Shown piece by piece: positions 49,002 through 60,639 of a DNA stretch of 64,000 bases. The first letter of the stretch is position 1, and every line of letters begins with the position of its first letter. The notes beneath the pieces were generated by a model. That model made no database searches. It saw only the letters and a list, made by a program, of their open reading frames with translations, and was not told the origin of the DNA. Position numbers and translations under genes: made by a program. Source of the DNA: Roseateles asaccharophilus (GTDB taxonomy: Bacteria; Pseudomonadota; Gammaproteobacteria; Burkholderiales; Burkholderiaceae_C); contig NZ_SNXE01000014.1 of assembly GCF_004362405.1 (NCBI RefSeq), positions 1 through 64,000 of the forward strand, written 5' to 3'.

Positions 49002-52000
49002 TCAAACCCCTTCGGCGTCACGCACCGGATTGGCTTCCAGCTCATGCGCATACATCTTGCGCTGGCGTTCGCTGCCCTTGAAGATGCGGCGCACCACCAG
49101 GAAGAACACCGGCACGAAGAGCACGGCCAGCACGGTAGCGGTGATCATGCCGGACAGCACGCCGGTGCCAATGGCACGCTGGCTGGCCGAACCCGCCCCC
49201 GAGGCGAAGAACAGCGGCATCACACCCAGGATGAAGGCCATCGAGGTCATGATGATCGGGCGGAAGCGCAGATGCGCCGCTTCGAGGATGGCCTCCACCA
49301 GGCCCTTGCCCTGGGCCTGCAGATCCTTGGCGAACTCGATGATCAGGATGGCGTTCTTCGCCGACAGGCCGATGATGGTGATCAGGCCCACCTTGAAGTA
49401 CACGTCATTGGGCATGCCGCGGAAGGTGGCGCCCAGCAGCGCACCCAGCAGGCCCAGGGGCACCACCAGCATCACCGACAGCGGGATGGACCAGCTCTCG
49501 TACAGCGCGGCCAGGCACAGGAACACAGCCAACAGCGAGAAGGCCAGCAGGATGGTGGCCTGCGAGCCAGAGAGCTTTTCCTCGCGCGACAGGCCCGTCC
49601 ATTCATAGCCAATGCCCGCGGGCAGCTTGGCCATCATGGACTCCAGCTCGGCCATGGCCGCACCGGTGGAGGCGCCAGGGGCGGCATCGCCAGCCAGGCG
49701 CATGGCCGGATAGCCGTTGTAGCGCGTGGCCTGCATCTGGCCCGTGATCCAGCGCGTGCTTGCAAAGGCCGAGAGCGGCACGCTCTTGCCCACATTGTTG
49801 GTGACGTTCAGGGCCAGCAGATCCTGCGGCGTCATGCGGGCCACGGCATCGGCCTGCACCACCACGCGCTGCATGCGGCCGCTGCTCGGAAAATCATTCA
49901 CATAGGCCGAGCCCAGCTGGGTGCCCAGCACGCGCGCCAGCACATCGAAGTTCACGCCCAGGGCCAGCGCCTTGTCGCGGTCGATATCGATCTGCAGCTG
50001 CGGCGCATCTTCCAGGCCGTCCGGGCGCATGCCGGTGATCAGCTTGCTCTCGCGTGCCATGCCCATGAGCTGGTTGCGGGCGGCCAGCAAGGCCTCATGG
50101 CCCAGTCCAGCGCGGTCCTGCAAGCGCAGGGCGAAGCCGGTGGCATTGCCCAGCTCGGGAATGGGCGGGGGCGAGAGCGGGAAGATGAAGGCATCGCGCA
50201 CGCCAAACATCATGGCGCCCATGGTGCGCTTGGCCAGCGCCTCGGCGCTGTGCTCGGGGCCCTTGCGCTCGTCCCAGGGCTTGAGCGGCACGAACACCAG
50301 GGCGGCGTTCTGGCCCTGGCCCGAGAAGGAGAAGCCGATCACGCCCACGGTGTCGGCCACCTCGGGCTGCTTGTGCATGAAGTCCTCGACCGCCTTGACC
50401 GCGGCTTCGGTGCGGTTGGTCGTGGCGCCCGGGGGCAGCTGCACATTGACGATCAGATAGCCCTGGTCCTCATTGGGCAGGAAGGAGGTGGGCATGCGCA
50501 CATAGAGCCAGCCCACGGCCACGACGATGGCCAGGAAGGCCACCATCATGCTGGGGCTGCGCTTGAGCAGCTTGGCGACCCAGCCCTCGTAGCCCTTGGC
50601 CGTGCGGGCGAAACCGCGGTTGAACCAGCCGAAGAAGCCGCGCTTCTCGTGGTGGTGGCCGGCTTGCACCGGCTTGAGCAGGGTGGCGCACAGAGCCGGG
50701 GTCAGGGTCAGGGCCATCAGGGCCGAGAGCGCCATCGAGGCCACCATGGCCAGGGAGAACTGCCGGTAGATATTGCCCACCGAGCCGGCGAAGAAGGCCA
50801 TGGGCACGAACACCGCGATCAGAACCAGGGTGATGCCGATGATGGCGCCCGAGATCTGGCCCATGGCCTTACGCGTAGCTTCACGCGGCGAGAGCCCCTC
50901 CTCGCTCATGATGCGCTCGACGTTCTCCACCACCACGATGGCATCGTCCACCAGGATGCCGATGGCCAGCACCATGCCGAACAGGGTCAGCACATTGATG
51001 GAGAAGCCCAGGCCCAGCATGATGGCAAAGGTGCCCAGCAGGGCCACCGGCACCACCAAGGTAGGAATCAGGGTGTAGCGCCAGTTCTGCAGGAACAGGA
51101 ACATCACCAGGAACACCAGGATCACGGCCTCGATCAGGGTGTGGACCACCTGGGTGATGGAGATCTTGACGAACTTGGAGGAGTCGTAGGGAACGCTGTA
51201 CTCGACACCGGCCGGGAAATACTGCTGGAGCTGCGCCATCCGCTCCTTCACCGCCGTCGCCGTACCCAGGGCATTGCCGCTGGGGGAGAGTTGCACGCCG
51301 ATGCCGGTGGAGGGCTGGCCATTCAGGCGCGCGTAGGTGCCGTAGTTCTGGCCACCCAGCTCAAGGCGGGCCACGTCCTTCAGGCGCACGGTGGAGCCGT
51401 CCGGGTTGGCGCGCAGCACGACCCGGCCGAACTGCTCCACGTTCTCGAGTTGGCCTTTGACCACCACGGTGGCCGACATAGTCTGGCTGGAGAGATTCGG
51501 CAGTTCGCCCATCGTGCCTGCGGGCACCAGGGCGTTCTGCGCCGCGATGGCGGCATTGACCTCGGCCGGGCTGATGTTGAAGGACAGCATCTTGGCCGGA
51601 TCCAGCCAGATGCGCATGGCGCGCTCGGTACCAAAGAGCTGGGCCTGACCCACGCCGGGAATGCGCTGGATCTCGGGCACGACATTGCGGGCCGCATAGT
51701 CACCCAGCGCGATCGGGTCCATGGAGCCGTCCTTGGACGACAGGATCACGAAGAGCAGGAAGTTGTTGCGCGCCTTGTCCACGCGCACGCCCTGCTGTGT
51801 CACCGCCGCCGGCAGGCGCGGGCTGGCGCGCGAGAGGCGGTTCTGCACCTCGACCTGGGCCAGGTCGATATTGGTGCCGGACTCGAAGGTCACGGTGATG
51901 GCTCCGGTGCCATTGGCCTGGCTGACCGATTCCATATAGGCCAGTCCCGGCGCGCCATTGAGCTCCTGCTCGATGACGGAGATCACCGCCTCGTCCAGGG

Positions 52001-52166
52001 TCTTGGCCGAGGCGCCGGGGTAGGCGACGTTGATGGACAGCGAGGGCGGCGCCACCGTGGGGTACTGGGCCACCGGCAGCTGGGTGACGGCCACCCCACC
52101 GAACACCAGGATGAAGAGTGCGATCACCCACGCGAAGATGGGTCGATCAATGAAGAAACGTGCCAT
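49002..52166 (-). CDS. RND multidrug efflux transporter (AcrB/MexB type, HAE1)
   Basis: This 1054-residue inner-membrane pump starts MARFFIDRPIFAWVIALFI, has twelve helices and two large periplasmic loops. Proton-relay residues lie in the GILVDDAIVVVENVERIM segment (paired Asp of helix 4) and the GLSAKNAILIIEFAKDL segment (Lys of helix 10). Full length and the GSVGNIYRQFSLAMVASMALSALMALTLTPALCATLL stretch fit the AcrB/MexB group of drug exporters rather than heavy-metal pumps. GAGG precedes the ATG. Confidence 0.96.
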   Translation of the reverse strand: MARFFIDRPIFAWVIALFILVFGGVAVTQLPVAQYPTVAPPSLSINVAYPGASAKTLDEAVISVIEQELNGAPGLAYMESVSQANGTGAITVTFESGTNIDLAQVEVQNRLSRASPRLPAAVTQQGVRVDKARNNFLLFVILSSKDGSMDPIALGDYAARNVVPEIQRIPGVGQAQLFGTERAMRIWLDPAKMLSFNISPAEVNAAIAAQNALVPAGTMGELPNLSSQTMSATVVVKGQLENVEQFGRVVLRANPDGSTVRLKDVARLELGGQNYGTYARLNGQPSTGIGVQLSPSGNALGTATAVKERMAQLQQYFPAGVEYSVPYDSSKFVKISITQVVHTLIEAVILVFLVMFLFLQNWRYTLIPTLVVPVALLGTFAIMLGLGFSINVLTLFGMVLAIGILVDDAIVVVENVERIMSEEGLSPREATRKAMGQISGAIIGITLVLIAVFVPMAFFAGSVGNIYRQFSLAMVASMALSALMALTLTPALCATLLKPVQAGHHHEKRGFFGWFNRGFARTAKGYEGWVAKLLKRSPSMMVAFLAIVVAVGWLYVRMPTSFLPNEDQGYLIVNVQLPPGATTNRTEAAVKAVEDFMHKQPEVADTVGVIGFSFSGQGQNAALVFVPLKPWDERKGPEHSAEALAKRTMGAMMFGVRDAFIFPLSPPPIPELGNATGFALRLQDRAGLGHEALLAARNQLMGMARESKLITGMRPDGLEDAPQLQIDIDRDKALALGVNFDVLARVLGTQLGSAYVNDFPSSGRMQRVVVQADAVARMTPQDLLALNVTNNVGKSVPLSAFASTRWITGQMQATRYNGYPAMRLAGDAAPGASTGAAMAELESMMAKLPAGIGYEWTGLSREEKLSGSQATILLAFSLLAVFLCLAALYESWSIPLSVMLVVPLGLLGALLGATFRGMPNDVYFKVGLITIIGLSAKNAILIIEFAKDLQAQGKGLVEAILEAAHLRFRPIIMTSMAFILGVMPLFFASGAGSASQRAIGTGVLSGMITATVLAVLFVPVFFLVVRRIFKGSERQRKMYAHELEANPVRDAEGV

Positions 52167-52184
52167 GGCTCGGACCTCTCGCGC

Positions 52185-53405
52185 TTAGCGGCTGGCGGCC
52201 GAGGCCGGGGCTTGCGGGGCCGAGGCCGGCGCGCCGCCCGCAGCGGCGGCGCTGGCGGCACCGGCCACAAAGGGCACCGGCTTGACCGGCGCCCCCGGCA
52301 CGAACATCTTCTGGAAGCCGTCGGCAATCACCTGCTCGCCCGGCTTCAGACCCTCCAGCACCACCCACTGATTGCCCTGGGCGCCGCCGATCTTGATCTT
52401 GCGGGGCTGGGGCTTGTTGTCGGGGCCCACCACCAGCACCGTGTCACCGGCGCTGCCGCGGGTCACGGCTTGCTGAGGCAGCAGCATGGCGGCCGGCAGC
52501 TCGGCCTGGGCCAGGCGCACGCGCACATACTGGCCCGGCAGCAGGGCACCATCGGCATTGGGCACCTCAGCGCGCAGGGCCACCTGGCCCGAGCTGGCAT
52601 CCACCGTCAGATCGGTGAAGAGCAGCTTGCCCGGCTTGCTGCTGCCGTCGTCCAGCAGCACCTGAACCTGGGCGGCGTTGTTGCCGGCGCTGCGCATCTG
52701 GCCCTGGGCCAGGGCGCGGCGCAGCTGCTGCACCTCGTTGGCCGACTGGGTGAAGTTCACATAGACGCTGGAGGTCTGCTGGATCAGGGCCAGCTGGGTG
52801 GCCTCGGCCGCGCTGACCAGGGCGCCTTCGGTCACCAGGGCGCGACCGACGCGGCCCGAGATAGGCGCGCTGACGCGGGCGTAATCCAGATTCAGCTTGG
52901 CGCTGGCAATGGCGGCCTTGGCGGCGGCCACATCGGCCTCGGCCTGCTTGGCGCTGGCCACGCTCAGCAGGTATTCCTGCTGGCTGATGGCCTTGGCCTC
53001 GACCAGGGGCTTGTTGCGCTCGGCCAGGGCCGCGGCCTGGCTCAGATTGGCCTGGGCCTTGGCCAGGGTGGCCTGGGCGCTGTCGAACTGGGCCTGGTAG
53101 GGCGCGGGGTCGATCTGGAACAGGGCCTGTCCGGCCTTGACCTCGGCGCCCTCGGTGAACAGGCGCTGCAGCACCACGCCGTTGACGCGGGCACGGACCT
53201 GGGCGGTGCGCAGGGCCTCCACGCGGCCCGGCAGCTCGGTCTGCAGGGGCACGGCCTGCTCGGCCACCGTCACCACGCCCACAGGGGCAGGCGGCATGCC
53301 GCCACCGGCCGGACCGGCCGGCGCGGCGCCGTCCTTGGAGCAGCCCGCCAGCACAGCCGCCAGAGCCACGGCCAGGGGCCCCAAGTACAACAGCCGCGCG
53401 CCCAT
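52185..53405 (-). CDS. RND efflux membrane-fusion lipoprotein (AcrA/MexA type)
   Basis: This 406-residue periplasmic adaptor has a lipobox (AAVLAGC, C22), a barrel-lipoyl part (ELPGRVEALRTAQVRARVNGVVLQRLFTEGAEVKAGQALFQIDPAPYQAQFDSA), a helical hairpin and the second lipoyl half (ISGRVGRALVTEGALVSA). Its C-terminus is a Pro/Ala-rich tail. ATG 53405 gives a normal lipoprotein signal; an upstream GTG at 53462 would add 19 residues that look non-coding. It heads the adaptor-pump-channel operon and faces the TetR gene. Confidence 0.93.
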   Translation of the reverse strand: MGARLLYLGPLAVALAAVLAGCSKDGAAPAGPAGGGMPPAPVGVVTVAEQAVPLQTELPGRVEALRTAQVRARVNGVVLQRLFTEGAEVKAGQALFQIDPAPYQAQFDSAQATLAKAQANLSQAAALAERNKPLVEAKAISQQEYLLSVASAKQAEADVAAAKAAIASAKLNLDYARVSAPISGRVGRALVTEGALVSAAEATQLALIQQTSSVYVNFTQSANEVQQLRRALAQGQMRSAGNNAAQVQVLLDDGSSKPGKLLFTDLTVDASSGQVALRAEVPNADGALLPGQYVRVRLAQAELPAAMLLPQQAVTRGSAGDTVLVVGPDNKPQPRKIKIGGAQGNQWVVLEGLKPGEQVIADGFQKMFVPGAPVKPVPFVAGAASAAAAGGAPASAPQAPASAASR

Positions 53406-53564
53406 TCCGAGCGCTGCGGTATCGGGGGATTCGTCTTGATGAGCCTTTGCGGAGCAGATCACGTGTGAAGCCTTTCTGAGAAACGGCTACCGCCACAGCG
53501 CCTCATCACAAGGAGGTCGCCACAGGCCATGGAGCCGGAAGCTAGGGTTGGCCGGAAGTATATA

Positions 53565-53588
53565 CACATACATACATGGATGTATGTA
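53565..53588. promoter_or_regulatory. AcrR-like operator palindrome
   Basis: TACATACAT-GG-ATGTATGTA (53569-53588) is a perfect palindrome lying 30 bases before the TetR ATG, in an AT-rich island. Aligned over 24 bases (53565-53588) it agrees with the E. coli AcrR operator, as I remember it, at 19 positions. Tandem ACAT repeats to its left offer alternative half-site registers. Confidence 0.85.
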
Positions 53589-53618
53589 AAGCAAATTAAA
53601 GCTTAAAATCGTGGGGTC

Positions 53619-54323
53619 ATGGTACGCAGAACCAAGCAAGAGGCGCAGGAAACGCGCCACCGGATCCTGGACACCGCAGAAACCCTGTTTCTGCGGCAGG
53701 GTGTCTCGCGCACGTCGCTGCAGCAGATCGCGGATGCGGCGGGGCTGACCCGGGGCGCCATCTACTGGCACTTCGAGGACAAGAGCCAGCTCTTCGACGC
53801 CATCATGGAGCGCGCCACCATGCCCATGGAGCAAGGCATGGGCAGCCAAGACACCGCCCCCCGGGATCTTTCCGAGCTGCGCTGGGGCCTGGTGAACATC
53901 TTCTTTCTCACCGTGAACCAGGAGCGCACGCATCGCGCCTTCGAGATCTCCATGCACAAGGTGGAGTACGCGGGCGAGCTGGAAGGCCTGCGCGAACGCA
54001 AGGCCAGTGCCCACCGCGATTGGCGCGAGCTCACCCTGCGCTGCCTGCGTCATGCCCAGGAACAGGGCCAGCTCGAAGCCCAGGTGGATGTGGCCACCGC
54101 CGCCGTGGCCCTGGTCAGCCTGGTGGACGGCCTGCTGCACCAATGGATCACCGAGCCCGAGGCCTTTGACCTGCTGGCCGTGGGCCAGGCCGCGGTTCAG
54201 GGCTTTCTGGACAGCCTCATGCCCGCCGGCCACACCCTGCCCCCCATGAGCGCAGCCGACCGGGCCCGTCTGGGCCAGCTGCCGCTCTGTCCCGGCCAGT
54301 CCAGCGGAAAAAGCCCGGCTTGA
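53619..54323 (+). CDS. TetR-family repressor of the efflux operon (AcrR/TtgR-like)
   Basis: This 234-residue repressor starts [62 protein letters not shown] (helix-turn-helix about 28-50), which is the AcrR/TtgR/MexR-like signature, followed by a helical drug-binding domain. It should repress the divergent pump operon and itself by binding the palindrome at 53569-53588 and release on binding drugs. The last about 25 residues are a non-conserved tail. Confidence 0.93.
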   Translation: MVRRTKQEAQETRHRILDTAETLFLRQGVSRTSLQQIADAAGLTRGAIYWHFEDKSQLFDAIMERATMPMEQGMGSQDTAPRDLSELRWGLVNIFFLTVNQERTHRAFEISMHKVEYAGELEGLRERKASAHRDWRELTLRCLRHAQEQGQLEAQVDVATAAVALVSLVDGLLHQWITEPEAFDLLAVGQAAVQGFLDSLMPAGHTLPPMSAADRARLGQLPLCPGQSSGKSPA

Positions 54324-54414
54324 ACCGCGGGCATGCACGCAAAAAGCCCGGGTTTGCCCCAGGTCAAGGGACAATACCGGGTTGCCCGCCAGGCATTGCC
54401 ACCCGAGCCCGCCC

Positions 54415-56754
<2,340 letters not shown>

Positions 56755-56789
56755 GTGGCGCGGACGCTCCGGCCCGCAGGCCCCAGGGC

Positions 56790-57119
56790 CTAGCGGGGAC
56801 GGCGCAGCAGATCGATCAAACGCCGTCCGAGCCGCCACCAGGCCAGACCGGCACTGAGCCAGCGCAGCGTGCGCGACGGCCGGCGCAGGGCCAGCAGGCC
56901 CAGGGCTAGAGCGCCCAGGCGGGGCCACCAGCCCCCGCCGCCCGCGCGGCCGGCCAGGCCCCGGCGCAGGCCCATCCAGAGCGACCAGCCGCGATCCGCC
57001 CAACCCAGGGGGCCCTGCAGGGCCTGCACATCCTCGCACAGGGCAGCGCGCAGCTCGGCGCTGCGCAGGCGCAGCATCAGCTGGCGCTGACGCAACTCGC
57101 GTTCGGCCGCATCCAGCAT
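56790..57119 (-). CDS. YqjK-like protein
   Basis: This 109-residue protein starts MLDAAERELRQRQLMLRLRSAELRAAL, an Arg/Gln-rich helix, and ends with a membrane-prone stretch (WWPRLGALALGLLALRRPSRTLRWLSAGLAWWRLGRRLI). This matches the YqjK layout and its place behind a YqjE-like gene, whose stop overlaps this start by one base (TGATG). Its role is unknown. Confidence 0.75.
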   Translation of the reverse strand: MLDAAERELRQRQLMLRLRSAELRAALCEDVQALQGPLGWADRGWSLWMGLRRGLAGRAGGGGWWPRLGALALGLLALRRPSRTLRWLSAGLAWWRLGRRLIDLLRRPR

Positions 57120-57523
57120 CACTCGGCTCCCCCGCCCAGTTCCTGGCGGTCGCGCTTGAGCTCGGCCAGGCTGGCGGCGAACAGGCCGCCCGGTGCCGAC
57201 AGGCGCGCCTGAGCCCGATTCCACAGCCCCCAGGCCAGGCCCAAATACAAGACCCCGAGCAGCAGCGCGGCCAGCCAGCGCCAGGCATCGGGACAGAGCA
57301 GCACGACGGCCAGGCTTAGCAGCCCCAGGGCCATGCCGCCGAATAGCAGGGCCATCAAGGCCCCCAGCAGCGCGCCGAAAAGGCGCAGCTTCTCGGCCTC
57401 CAGCTCGGTGCCCAGCAGGCTCAGGCGCAGCTGCAGCAGCTCCAGCCCATGATCCACGAGGCGCCGCAGCGCCTCCAGCAAGCCCGCCGGGGCAGGCTTG
57501 GCACCCGGCTCGTTCTGGCTCAT
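57119..57523 (-). CDS. YqjE/phage-holin-family membrane protein
   Basis: This 134-residue inner-membrane protein has an amphipathic N-terminal helix (LLEALRRLVDHGLELLQLRLSLLGTELEAEK), two membrane segments (about 50-77 and 82-102) and a charged tail (SLAELKRDRQELGGGAE). This is the YqjE / putative Actinobacteriophage holin III pattern, which in chromosomes is not phage-related. It is cotranscribed with the YqjK-like gene. In E. coli the order is yqjD-yqjE-yqjK; here the yqjD-like gene is 2.6 kb away. Confidence 0.87.
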   Translation of the reverse strand: MSQNEPGAKPAPAGLLEALRRLVDHGLELLQLRLSLLGTELEAEKLRLFGALLGALMALLFGGMALGLLSLAVVLLCPDAWRWLAALLLGVLYLGLAWGLWNRAQARLSAPGGLFAASLAELKRDRQELGGGAE

Positions 57524-57580
57524 CCCCGCTCCTTGTCCTGTTCTCTCAGACCATGAAGCTTAAACGGGCCTAGGACTTTC

Positions 57581-57614
57581 CCGGCGCTGCGCGGCAGACT
57601 TGCCACAGCGCCGG
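57581..57614. repeat. Inverted repeat in the yqjE / EAL divergent promoter region
   Basis: Arms CCGGCGCTG (57581-57589) and CAGCGCCGG (57606-57614) are perfect 9-base complements with an inner GGCA-gact-TGCC stem. It sits about 60 bases before the yqjE start and 145 before the regulator start. It may be an operator or an RNA hairpin. Confidence 0.5.
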
Positions 57615-57759
57615 TGTTCCGGCTTATGGGCGAGTGGCAAATCGTCTATAACCCAGGTTTCGGAGTGCCACCTCTTTGGGGGGCAGACCGGAAGCAGACC
57701 AGAACTATTTGAGACCATGTGATGCGAGCCGTCCCGACCGGGCGGCGCAGGACGAATTT

Positions 57760-60039
57760 ATGCCCGAGTATCAGGAGCCAGCCGCAGCAGCCACGCCGGG
57801 CATACACCCAGACGATGATCTGCTGGAATTTGTGGACGGCCCCGAGGGCAACGCCGATGGTGGTGGCAGCACCATCTTGATGCCCTGGCGGGTGCTCATC
57901 GTCGATGACGATGCCGATGTGCACAAAGCCACCGAGCTGGCCATGCAGGGCCTGCTGATCGAGGGGCGTCCGCTGAGCTTCTTGCACGCCAGCTCGGCCG
58001 CCGAGGCCCGCGAGATGATGCGCCGCGAGCAGGATCTGGCCGTGGTGCTGCTGGACGTGGTGATGGAGTCCGAGAACGCCGGCCTCCAGCTGGTGCGCCA
58101 GATCCGCGAAGACCTGCAGCAGCATGCGGTACGCATCGTGCTGCGCACCGGCCAGCCCGGCTATGCACCCGAGATCGAGACGGTGCAGGCCTATGACATC
58201 AATGACTACAAGACCAAGTCGGAGCTGACCCGCACCCGGCTCTACACGGTACTCACGGCCGCCATCCGCTCCTACAAGCAGATCTGTGCGCTGGAGATCA
58301 ATCGCAAGGGGCTGGAGCTCATCGTCGAGGCAAGCACCGAGCTCAGCCGCCTGCGCGGCCTGCATCGCTTTGCCGAGGGCGTGGTCACCCAGCTCTGCGC
58401 CCTGCTGGGCGTGCTGCCCGAGGGCCTGATCTGCGCCCAGGCGGGCAGCGAGGGCCCGGGCGATCTGTGCGAGAGCCGCGTCATTGCCGCAGCCGGCCAG
58501 TACGGCAGCCTGATCAACAGCCCGCTGGCCGATGTGCAGGTCACCCATGTACGCGAGCGCCTGACCCAATGCCTGCGCGAGCGCCGGCATCTGTTCGACG
58601 AGCAGCACGGCACCTGCCTGTATTTCGGGCTGAGCGGCGAGCGCGCGATGGCGGCCATGGTGGACACGGGCCGCGAGCTCAGCAGCATGGAGCTGCAGCT
58701 GCTGCGGGCCTTCTGCACCAATATCGCGGTGGGCTTCGAGAACGTGCTGCTCTACAGCCGGCTGCTGGACCAGGCCTATCAAGACCCGCTGCTGCACCTG
58801 CCCAACCGCGTGCGCTTCATCGAGCTGCTGGATCAGAACCTGCGCGACCCCTCGGGCGTCACCCTGGCCCTGATAGACCTGGACGACTTTGCCGGTGTCA
58901 ACGATGCCTTCGGCCACAGCTTCGGCGATCTGGTGCTGCGGGCCGTGGCCCAGCGCCTGGGTGAATGCCTGGGCTTCAACACCGCCATGGCCCGCGTCTC
59001 GGCCGACTCCTTCGGTCTGATCGGCCCCGACTCCCTGGTCAATAGCGAGCGCATCCGCAGCGCCTTCACCGAGCCTTTCGAGGTGGCGGAGGAGCGCCTG
59101 CAGCTCTCGGCCACCACGGGCCTGGTGCGGCTGACGGACTCCAACGCCCGGGGCTCGGAGCTGCTGCTGGATGCCCAGATCGCACTCAAGCGCGCCAAGC
59201 AGCAGCACCGGGGTGCGGCCCAGTACTTCTCGCCCGAGATGGGGACCGACGCACGCGAACGTTTCAAGCTGCTCAAGGGCCTGCGCGCCGGCTTCGAGGA
59301 AAACCGGCTCTTCGTGGTCTATCAACCCCAGGTGGATCTGGCCAGCCAACGCGCCCTGGGCGCCGAGGCCCTGCTGCGCTGGCGCACGGCGGACGGCACT
59401 TTCGTGCCGCCGGACCAGTTCATCCCGCTGGCCGAGCAGAGCGGCCTGATCATCAGCATCGGTGAGTTCGTGCTGCGCACCGCCTGCCACCAACTCAAGC
59501 GCATGGAGGATCTGGGCCACCAGGACTTCCGCATGTGCGTGAACATCTCCCTGGCGCAGTTTCGCCATCCGGGCTTTATCGCCACCCTGCAGCGTGCCCT
59601 GCAAGACTCGGGCATCAACCCGCGCAATCTGGAACTGGAGATCACCGAGTCCATGGCCATGGACGATGGGGAACTCGTGCGCCAGCTGCTGGCCGAGATC
59701 AAGCGCAGCGGGGCCAGTGTGGCCATCGACGACTTCGGCACCGGCTTCTCCTCCCTGTCCCAGCTGCGCCAGCTGGAGGTGGGCCGGCTCAAGATCGACC
59801 GCGCCTTTGTGCGCGAGGCCCAGAACTCCAGCGCCGGCCTGACCATTGCCCACATGGTGATCAATCTGGGCCGCGGCCTGGGCCTGACCGTGATTGCCGA
59901 GGGCGTCGAGACCGAGGAGCAACGCCAGCAGCTGCTGGCCCTGGGCTGCCACGAGGGTCAGGGCTGGCTCTTTGCCAAACCGATGGCGGCCGAAATGCTG
60001 GAGACCTGGATGCAGGAGCACAAGCACGCTCAGCACTGA
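57760..60039 (+). CDS. Response regulator with DUF3369, degenerate GGDEF and EAL domains
   Basis: This 759-residue protein has a receiver domain (about 42-165, acidic pocket D49-D51, phospho-acceptor D99 in VVLLDVVMES), a DUF3369 sensor (about 170-330), a GGDEF-like domain (about 350-500) and an EAL domain (about 512-755). The GGDEF signature reads SADSF (near 416), so cyclase activity is unlikely. The EAL has its catalytic set (GAEALLRW near 534, NLELEITESMAM, AIDDFGTGFSSL, KIDRAF, EGVETEEQ), so it should degrade c-di-GMP. AGGA precedes ATG 57760. The partner kinase is not nearby. Confidence 0.93.
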   Translation: MPEYQEPAAAATPGIHPDDDLLEFVDGPEGNADGGGSTILMPWRVLIVDDDADVHKATELAMQGLLIEGRPLSFLHASSAAEAREMMRREQDLAVVLLDVVMESENAGLQLVRQIREDLQQHAVRIVLRTGQPGYAPEIETVQAYDINDYKTKSELTRTRLYTVLTAAIRSYKQICALEINRKGLELIVEASTELSRLRGLHRFAEGVVTQLCALLGVLPEGLICAQAGSEGPGDLCESRVIAAAGQYGSLINSPLADVQVTHVRERLTQCLRERRHLFDEQHGTCLYFGLSGERAMAAMVDTGRELSSMELQLLRAFCTNIAVGFENVLLYSRLLDQAYQDPLLHLPNRVRFIELLDQNLRDPSGVTLALIDLDDFAGVNDAFGHSFGDLVLRAVAQRLGECLGFNTAMARVSADSFGLIGPDSLVNSERIRSAFTEPFEVAEERLQLSATTGLVRLTDSNARGSELLLDAQIALKRAKQQHRGAAQYFSPEMGTDARERFKLLKGLRAGFEENRLFVVYQPQVDLASQRALGAEALLRWRTADGTFVPPDQFIPLAEQSGLIISIGEFVLRTACHQLKRMEDLGHQDFRMCVNISLAQFRHPGFIATLQRALQDSGINPRNLELEITESMAMDDGELVRQLLAEIKRSGASVAIDDFGTGFSSLSQLRQLEVGRLKIDRAFVREAQNSSAGLTIAHMVINLGRGLGLTVIAEGVETEEQRQQLLALGCHEGQGWLFAKPMAAEMLETWMQEHKHAQH

Positions 60040-60063
60040 GCGCGCGCATCCAGCACCCAAAAC

Positions 60064-60089
60064 AAACAGGCCCCGCGGGGCCTGTTTTT
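60064..60089. terminator. Bidirectional Rho-independent terminator
   Basis: AAACAGGCCCC and GGGGCCTGTTT form an 11-base-pair stem with T residues after it on the plus strand and A-to-T symmetry on the other. It serves the EAL gene and the convergent DUF883 gene. Confidence 0.9.
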
Positions 60090-60115
60090 GCGTCGCAGGG
60101 CCCGAGGCCCTGGCT

Positions 60116-60421
60116 TCAGCGGCGTGCGATCAGCATGCCCAGCAACAGCCCCACGCCGGCCGCCACGCCGATGGACTGCCAGGGGTTCTCATGCACATAG
60201 GCGTCGGTGGCCCGGCCTGCGGCCTTGGCGCGCTCAACCGCGGCATCCTGCAGATCGTGCAGATTGTCCTTGGCGCGATCCAGGGTGGCCTGCACCTTGG
60301 CCCGCAACTCGCTGGCGCCCTCGCCGGCATGACCGGCCGTGGCGCGCAGCAGACTCTCGGCCTCGGCCACAACAGCATGCAGATCGCTGACAAGACGCTG
60401 CTTCTGGACTTCGGTAGGCAT
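60116..60421 (-). CDS. DUF883 (YqjD/ElaB-like) protein
   Basis: This 101-residue protein is a long helix (QKQRLVSDLHAVVAEAESLLRATAGHAGEGASELRAKVQATLDRAKDNLHDLQDAAVERA, in heptad-like pattern) followed by YVHENPWQSIGVAAGVGLLLGMLIARR, the conserved C-terminal membrane anchor of DUF883. E. coli YqjD and ElaB bind ribosomes at the membrane in stationary phase. GGAGAGG precedes the ATG. It would normally precede yqjE directly. Confidence 0.93.
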   Translation of the reverse strand: MPTEVQKQRLVSDLHAVVAEAESLLRATAGHAGEGASELRAKVQATLDRAKDNLHDLQDAAVERAKAAGRATDAYVHENPWQSIGVAAGVGLLLGMLIARR

Positions 60422-60639
60422 GATCCTCTCCTTTCAAGGGTTGATGGACTGAGACTAGGCCGGGTTGTACGCCAGCACTCTGCCCTAGATCAAGAGCCAG
60501 GGCTCAGATTCGCACCCCACCTTGGATCTTTTGCATCGGGCCTCGCAAAGACCCAGGCGCGACCCTTGAAGAAGCCGCAACACGCCCCATCTGGCGGCTC
60601 GCAAGGTCCCAGAGCGATGCCCCGCCCTGCTCACTGGAT

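Noticed and set aside
47340..53468. A 2042-codon open frame on the plus strand opposite the efflux operon
   Set aside because: It is antisense to three clearly conserved genes, is rich in His, Gly, Gln and Leu as GC-rich antisense frames are, and has no domain. It only arises because stop codons are rare in this composition.
57119..57523. Phage holin suggesting a prophage
   Set aside because: The YqjE family carries a holin-like name but is a normal chromosomal membrane protein. No other phage gene is near.
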